Part shown: in pieces, positions 59,092-64,000 of the stretch | Position numbering within the stretch: the stretch's first letter is position 1 | How the letters are laid out: each line of letters opens with the position of its first letter | Source of the DNA: JAPPLB01 sp965218555 | Lineage (GTDB): Bacteria > Acidobacteriota > Terriglobia > Bryobacterales > UBA6623 | Direction: 5' to 3' | DNA: 64,000 nt | Assembly: GCA_965218555.1 (NCBI GenBank) | Contig: OZ244625.1 | Location: forward strand, 4,774,001-4,838,000 | Program-made: the position numbers and the translations under genes | The notes under the pieces: generated by a model | Database searches by the model: none | What the model saw: only the letters and a program-made list of their open reading frames with translations | What the model was told of the DNA's origin: nothing

Positions 59092-60900
59092 ATGACGAGC
59101 AGCTACGATTCGGCGCTTACGCGAAGACTGTTTCTGAAGGCCGCGTCGGTATCGGCGTTGGCAGCCGCCGCGCCCGGTGACGCGCCTCCGATCTATCTGG
59201 CGGACATGGGCAAGTGTCTGCCCGAGTCGGCTCTGACGAAAAAACCGCAGCGCGGGCGTTGGCGGTTGCTGCCTTACGAGACGGAGACCTTCTCCGGCGT
59301 GATGCTGGTAGCAGGACGGAATACCGGGGCTCCTGAGATTCGCTATCCGCTGCCGCAGAAGGGATGGCACCGCGTTTCGCTTGGTTTGCGGTCATACCGC
59401 GGCGGCGAGTCGGCGACGCTCGTCGAGGTGCGGCTCGGTCGGGATTCCAACTCCGTCATGGTGCGGCATGCCCACGGCGAGGAGGACCGCATCGACGACT
59501 ACTACTGGCGGACCGTCGAGTTGACCGGCGGTGACGAGCTGGTATTCAGGCAGTGGCGCCGGCGGCTCGTGCCGGACGATGCAGGTTCGGTGGGCAACTC
59601 GTGCAGCGCGGTATGGTTGGCCTACATCAAATTGGAACCACTCGATCAGGCGGAGGCGGCCCGGCTTCAGGAGGAGCGGCGCTCGGGAAGAACGCGCGTG
59701 CTCTTCTGCCATAACGATGCCTGGAGTTACACGTATCGATACCGTCCGACGAGCGAAGCCGAGATCCGGCGGGAGATCGAGTCCTTTCGGGACACGGACT
59801 TCTCGCGCATCTATTGGGAAGCGGGCATGGGCGACCGCATGTATTACCCGACGAAGATCGGGCGGATCACCGCCGCGGACGATTGGATCGACGACCCCTA
59901 CCGGGTGGGGGATCGGCTCGCGAAAGAGACCTGGCGGACATGGCGCAAAAAGGGGATTGATCCGCTGAAGGCGGCCGCAGACCACGCTCGCGAGATCGGG
60001 TTGGAGTTTCACGCGACGTACAGGCCGAGCGGCTTTCACTTCCCGGTGCCTCAGGACGAGTGGAACGAGGGCGGGGCCTATGACCGGCACCCGGAATGGC
60101 GAGGGCGCGACAAGATGGGTCGGCCCACGCCTCGACTTTCTTATGCGTTCAAAGGGGTGAGGGACCTTGTTGCGGGTTTCATGAAGGAGATCAGCGGCTA
60201 TGAAATCGACGGGGTCTGCATGGCCTACAACCGGCGTCCTCCCTATCTGGAATATGAGCAGCCACTACTCGATGGGTTTCTGAAGACGCATGGCAAGGAC
60301 GCGCGAGCGGTCGGCGACCGGGATCGTGAGTGGCTGAAGTACCGGGCAACGTTCATGACGTTGTTCATGAAGCAGGTTCGGGAAGTAATGGAGACCGCGC
60401 GCCGGCAAAAGGGCCGGACCAGGCCGCTGGAGGTGTCGGCGATCGTTCTAAGCAGCGAGACGGAGAACCTCTATTACGGATTGGACCTCGAAGAGTGGGT
60501 GAAGCAGGGGCTGATCGACACGGTCATGCCGTACTCGTCGGTTCGGGGAATCAACAGCTCCAAAGACTCCTGGACCAACCCGGCGGAGGCGGAGTTCTTC
60601 CATCGGATCACGGAGGGCAGCTCGTGCAAGCTGGCTCTGAACTTGATGCCACGCCAGTTGAGCCCCGATCAGTATCGCGAGCGGGCCCATGCCTTGTACG
60701 AGGCGGGTTCCGAACACCTCTTCTTCTGGGACACGAACGCTCGAAATGACTTCGGCCCGTCGTGGGATGTCTTGCGCCGGCTTGGCCACCGGGACGAATT
60801 GGCGCAATGGGCCCGCGATGGGAAGCCTGCCTACGAGGCGCCAGGATCGCTGCTGCGGAAGCTGGGAAATTGGAACCTGGGGTACGAAACCCCGGGTTAG
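59092..60900 (+). CDS. Tat-exported TIM-barrel glycoside-hydrolase-like protein
   Basis: 602 residues. The Tat signal is LTRRLFLKAASVSALAAAAP. The N-terminal 160 residues form a beta-sandwich (WHRVSLGLRSYRGGESATLV, YYWRTVELTGGDELVFRQW) that may bind carbohydrate. From about 200 a barrel-like domain follows with FCHNDAWSYTYRYRPTSEAE, RIYWEAGMGDRMYYPTKIGR, GLEFHATYRPSGFHFPVPQD, GYEIDGVCMAYNRRPP and VKQGLIDTVMPYSSVRGINS. This order resembles the GHL10/DUF187-type putative glycosidases, but the acidic catalytic pair cannot be assigned with certainty. It would act outside the cytoplasm on a polysaccharide. The next gene is a TonB-dependent receptor, consistent with polymer use. Confidence 0.7.
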   Translation: MTSSYDSALTRRLFLKAASVSALAAAAPGDAPPIYLADMGKCLPESALTKKPQRGRWRLLPYETETFSGVMLVAGRNTGAPEIRYPLPQKGWHRVSLGLRSYRGGESATLVEVRLGRDSNSVMVRHAHGEEDRIDDYYWRTVELTGGDELVFRQWRRRLVPDDAGSVGNSCSAVWLAYIKLEPLDQAEAARLQEERRSGRTRVLFCHNDAWSYTYRYRPTSEAEIRREIESFRDTDFSRIYWEAGMGDRMYYPTKIGRITAADDWIDDPYRVGDRLAKETWRTWRKKGIDPLKAAADHAREIGLEFHATYRPSGFHFPVPQDEWNEGGAYDRHPEWRGRDKMGRPTPRLSYAFKGVRDLVAGFMKEISGYEIDGVCMAYNRRPPYLEYEQPLLDGFLKTHGKDARAVGDRDREWLKYRATFMTLFMKQVREVMETARRQKGRTRPLEVSAIVLSSETENLYYGLDLEEWVKQGLIDTVMPYSSVRGINSSKDSWTNPAEAEFFHRITEGSSCKLALNLMPRQLSPDQYRERAHALYEAGSEHLFFWDTNARNDFGPSWDVLRRLGHRDELAQWARDGKPAYEAPGSLLRKLGNWNLGYETPG

Positions 60901-61562
60901 CCAGGGTATTTTTTCCGCTTGGCTACTGACCTACGGACAGGCCCGAAGCTAACTCTCAGGCTCCTATGTTAAATAGACAACCGTCTCCTCCTTGCCACCC
61001 AACGGCGGAGCCAAGCTGCATCGCAGGTCTGTTTTAAGAGAACGCTCATGAGCTGGTACAGGTCAACCTGTCGTTGACAGGGCTCTCCCTATACCCACTC
61101 ATTGATCCACGGTGCCGCCGGCTTCTCGAGATGGACGTCATGCACGGCGAAAGTCACTCCGACGATCTGCTCATCGAGGTTGCCTGCGGGACATCTGAGC
61201 CGCTGATTCTTCGGCTACAGGCCTGGGCAGATTCATACGCTGCCAGTGCCGGAGGCTTCAGCCCAATGCACGGAACAGCGCTGCGTTTACAGGCTGCCGA
61301 GGGGGCAGAGCAGGAGCGTTGTCGCCAGAATCCCTTTGCACGGAGCCGCTACGCGACGATCACACAACCTGCGAAGGCCGAAGGGCTTGCGGAAGGAGTA
61401 CCGAACCAAGCCGTCTGCGAAAATCTTACCGTAAGAAAAACACCATATAACGGTAGTGTACCAACTATACTGGGAGCGTCGGCACGGCTACAGTAGGAAT
61501 TCGGGTCCATGATGATTGGTAGAGTTTCAGGGACCTGATGGGGTCAGGTCAGGAGGTGTCAA
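60901..61562. other. Upstream region of the TonB-dependent receptor
   Basis: 660 bp without a supported gene. An open frame of about 140 codons (61074-61496) has no ATG with a ribosome binding site and no recognisable motif. AGGAGG at 61551-61556 is a strong ribosome binding site for the receptor. AT-rich TATAAC and TATACT hexamers near 61446 and 61467 are possible promoter elements, unproven. Confidence 0.4.
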
Positions 61563-64000
61563 GTGCTTCGGAAAGCGGTTCATGGGCTAACTTTCGCGTT
61601 TGTTCAAAGAGTCATCACCGTGACGGGAATCTTGATTGCGGTGGCCATTCCAGCGGCCGGGCAGGTTCTCACGTCCAGAGTGGATGGGACGGTGCAGGAT
61701 CAAAGCGGCGCCGTCATACCGGGCGCTTCGGTGACGTTGACGAACGTCGAAACGAACTTGGCGTTGCAGGCAGAGACGAATGAAGTCGGTCTCTACGTGT
61801 TCCCGCAGGCGCCCGCGGGACCCTACACCATCACCACACAGCTATCGGGGTTCAAGTCAACCGTGCTCGAAGGCATCCAGATCGAAGTGGACACACCCGC
61901 TACCATCGACGTTGTCCTCGAGGTGGGCGTAGTGGATGAGACGGTCGTGGTGACCGCGTCTCAACCGGCGATGAACACGGTCAACGCGGAAATCAACACC
62001 AACCTCAACCGGGAGCAAGTCAAGGAACTTCCCCTGAACGGACGCAGCGTGACCCAGTTGGCTCTCACGCAAGCCGGCGTGACCAGCCGCGGCGGTGCTC
62101 GTTCGGCTTCCATCAATGGAAGTCGAGGCACCTTCAACAACTTCACGCTCGACGGGATCAACAACCAGGACACGTTCATACGAACGGATGCTCTTTTCGG
62201 AACCATTCCTCTACAGGAAAGCTTCATCGAGGAGATCAACATCACGACCGCCAACTCGGAGGTCGATGCCGGGTTGGGAGCATCGCAGACTCAATTCGTA
62301 ACCCGTTCCGGAGGCAACGCGTTTCATGGGGAGGCCTTCTACTACAACAGAAACGACGCGCTCAACGCGAACACCTTCTTCAACAACGCCGCCGGGATCA
62401 AGAAAGAAAAGGTTCTGATCCACCAGTTCGGCTTCAACGTAAGCGGTCCCATTGTGAAGGACAAGCTGTTCTTCTTCTTCAACTATGAGGAAGAACGCAG
62501 CCCCGGTACGGCCTCCGTGGTGCGGAGTGTCCTGACGGATTCCGCGCGCGCCGGAAATTTCAGCTACGTCAGGCAGGACAACGGCCAAGCGGTCACGCTG
62601 GACCTGTTGGGACTCACCGGAATCACCATCGACCCGGCCATCAGATCACTGATCGATTCGACGCCGCAGCCCAACGACACCAGCGTGGGTGACGGCAGGA
62701 ACGTCTCCGGCTTCCGCTTCAACAGCCCTGACAAGTCCAATAGCGACTGGCTGATTTTCCGGGGAGATTACCAGATCAACCGGAAGAATTCCTTCACGGG
62801 AACCTTTCACCAGTTCAGCCTGGATGTGCCGAACTCCGTGTTCAACGGCATCGGTTCCGTGTTTCCGGGTCTTCCCGGCGCGGGGCAGAGCTCCACCCGC
62901 AGACTGGGTTCCTTTTCCGTAAGAAGTACGTTCAGTCCGACCATCACCAACGAAGGGAGATTCGGGTTCCAGGCCTCGAATCCGCGATTCTTCACGAATG
63001 AGACCTTTGCCCAGGGCTATCGTCTGGACGTCTCGGTGTTCAGCAATCCGGTTCGGAGTTTCCTGCCCCAGGGCCGCGACACCCGCAATCTGGACTTGAT
63101 GGACAACATGACATGGGTCAAGGGAAAGCACACCATCAAAATAGGCGGGAGCGCACGCTGGACCACAGTCGACCAGTTCAATGACGGAGGTATTGTACCG
63201 ACCTACACCCTCGATTTCGGCCCGGGGAACCCGGATCCACTGGTGCCCGATATCTTTCCCGGCGGCATTTCTTCCGGTGAACTGAGCACCGCTTCCGGGC
63301 TGTTGAGCACTCTGGGCGGGTTCGTCGACTCGGCGGAACAGTCGTTCAACGTCACCTCGACAACTTCGGGATTCGTCGATGGGGCCTCTCAAACGAATCT
63401 TCTCACCCAGAACTTTGTCAACTTCTACCTGGGGGACACGTGGCGCGCCACCTCTAAACTCAGCCTGACTTTCGGAGTCAGGTGGGAGTTCCACTCGGTC
63501 CCGGACGAGGCGAACGGCTTGGCCCTGTTGCCCGTGGGCGGCGTCGAAGCGGTGCTCAACCCCGACGCCGTCATCGATCTCGCCGGCTCGAGCAATGGAA
63601 GGCCTTTCTTCAACAACGACGGAAACAACTTCGCTCCCAACGTGGGGTTGGCCTGGCAGATTACCGACAAGACTGTTCTGCGCGGCGGATACGGGCTGAA
63701 CTACGTGGTCGACAACAACTTGACAACGGTGCTCAACGCCCTGCGAGGCAACGACGGCCTGAGCCAGACCGTCAACCTCGCGGGACTCAGCGGCACGGTC
63801 AGCGGCGGCGGGCTGGCTCCCATTCCGGAGCCCGAGTTCAGGATTCCGCGGACCGCGCGCGACGGCATCCTGGCAGATGCCACCGGGGCCATCTTCACGA
63901 TCGATCCGGGCTTGCGAACCCCCTACGTGCAGCAATGGAACATCGGGTTGCAGCATCAGATCATGCCGGACACCGCCGTCGAGCTGCGCTACGTGGGAAA
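61563..64000 (+). CDS. Oar-like TonB-dependent outer-membrane receptor (3' end outside the window)
   Basis: At least 812 residues from GTG 61563, with AGGAGG six bases upstream. The signal peptide includes VTGILIAVAIPAAGQ. A carboxypeptidase-regulatory-like domain follows (SRVDGTVQDQSGAVIPGASV, TLTNVETNLALQAETNEVGL, PYTITTQLSGFKSTVL), as in acidobacterial and Myxococcus Oar proteins. The plug domain contains LNREQVKELPLNGRSVTQLA, RGTFNNFTLDGINNQDTFIR and SQTQFVTRSGGNAFHGEAFY. The barrel begins with VSGPIVKDKLFFFFNYEEER. It should import a large substrate or carry a surface role with TonB energy. The stop is not reached. The adjacent glycosidase-like gene suggests a glycan, by inference. Confidence 0.92.
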   Translation, partial: MLRKAVHGLTFAFVQRVITVTGILIAVAIPAAGQVLTSRVDGTVQDQSGAVIPGASVTLTNVETNLALQAETNEVGLYVFPQAPAGPYTITTQLSGFKSTVLEGIQIEVDTPATIDVVLEVGVVDETVVVTASQPAMNTVNAEINTNLNREQVKELPLNGRSVTQLALTQAGVTSRGGARSASINGSRGTFNNFTLDGINNQDTFIRTDALFGTIPLQESFIEEINITTANSEVDAGLGASQTQFVTRSGGNAFHGEAFYYNRNDALNANTFFNNAAGIKKEKVLIHQFGFNVSGPIVKDKLFFFFNYEEERSPGTASVVRSVLTDSARAGNFSYVRQDNGQAVTLDLLGLTGITIDPAIRSLIDSTPQPNDTSVGDGRNVSGFRFNSPDKSNSDWLIFRGDYQINRKNSFTGTFHQFSLDVPNSVFNGIGSVFPGLPGAGQSSTRRLGSFSVRSTFSPTITNEGRFGFQASNPRFFTNETFAQGYRLDVSVFSNPVRSFLPQGRDTRNLDLMDNMTWVKGKHTIKIGGSARWTTVDQFNDGGIVPTYTLDFGPGNPDPLVPDIFPGGISSGELSTASGLLSTLGGFVDSAEQSFNVTSTTSGFVDGASQTNLLTQNFVNFYLGDTWRATSKLSLTFGVRWEFHSVPDEANGLALLPVGGVEAVLNPDAVIDLAGSSNGRPFFNNDGNNFAPNVGLAWQITDKTVLRGGYGLNYVVDNNLTTVLNALRGNDGLSQTVNLAGLSGTVSGGGLAPIPEPEFRIPRTARDGILADATGAIFTIDPGLRTPYVQQWNIGLQHQIMPDTAVELRYVG

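Noticed and set aside
61074..61496. Possible gene of about 140 codons upstream of the TonB receptor
   Set aside because: No ATG with a ribosome binding site, no domain and no signal peptide; probably leader or intergenic sequence.
62646..63956. Long open frame on the minus strand, 436 codons
   Set aside because: It is antisense to the TonB-dependent receptor, which has clear motifs; the antisense protein has no family pattern.

Overview
The window looks like chromosomal DNA of an Acidobacteriota bacterium. The GC content is high. There is an Oar-type TonB-dependent receptor with an N-terminal carboxypeptidase-regulatory domain, formylglycine sulfatases, NHL and PQQ beta-propeller secreted proteins, a planctomycete/acidobacterial-style leucine-rich-repeat protein, NIPSNAP and SMP-30 proteins, and an unusually large number of twin-arginine (Tat) signal peptides. 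The phylum assignment is inference from gene families; no rRNA or tRNA gene is visible.

Layout. 1-3.1 kb: the tail of an unknown gene, a frameshifted macro-domain gene, a fragment of a plasmid RepA-type replication protein and a secreted LRR protein, then about 1.1 kb without a convincing gene. 3.1-8.9 kb: four secreted or envelope proteins of mostly unknown role, including a 12-blade NHL protein, plus a gene fragment and a small coiled-coil membrane protein. 9.1-16.7 kb: an NtrC/NtrB-like two-component pair, a lipoprotein, an Xaa-Pro peptidase and accB-accC. 16.8-18.15 kb: a dispersed repeat split by an IS110 element that carries a recognisable bridge RNA. 18.1-34.3 kb: PQQ propeller, OPT transporter, GT-C-like membrane protein, gamma-glutamyltransferase, esterase/SMP-30 fusion, sulfatase, TauE/SafE permease, Gfo/Idh oxidoreductase, YtxH-type proteins, NIPSNAP protein and an OFA-family MFS transporter. 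34.8-40 kb: housekeeping block valS, nadC, birA, coaX. 40.2-48.6 kb: sialidase-like protein, a decayed VOC gene, PQQ propeller, proC, two Tat-exported class V aminotransferases, a frameshifted Tat protein and an isochorismatase-like hydrolase. 48.6-54.8 kb: two related non-autonomous mobile elements, a sulfatase, a dihydroorotate-dehydrogenase-like gene and a mobile-element graveyard (HsdR, IS630 and IS5 remnants). 55-64 kb: DUF1761-like protein, class III aminotransferase, HNH nuclease, an IS630 copy, a Tat-exported glycosidase-like protein and the 5' part of an Oar-like receptor.

The most informative structure is not a protein gene. A roughly 180-bp intergenic repeat with inverted ends occurs four times (about 10.7, 16.8, 40.0 and 49.1 kb). 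One copy is split by the IS110 element. The non-coding region upstream of the IS110 transposase folds into the two-loop layout of IS110 bridge RNAs. Its target loop carries guide sequences matching the two halves of the repeat at the insertion point, and its donor loop carries a 10-nt copy of the element's own end. A second repeat class, two non-autonomous elements of 565 and 700 bp with compound inverted ends, is flanked by imperfect 15-bp direct repeats.

Biologically, the genes suggest a heterotroph that degrades sulfated or sialylated polymers and peptides in the periplasm and imports the products by TonB, OPT and MFS transporters. Core biotin, NAD, CoA, proline and fatty-acid genes are interspersed. 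Several genes are broken by single-base frameshifts, some of which could be sequencing errors.
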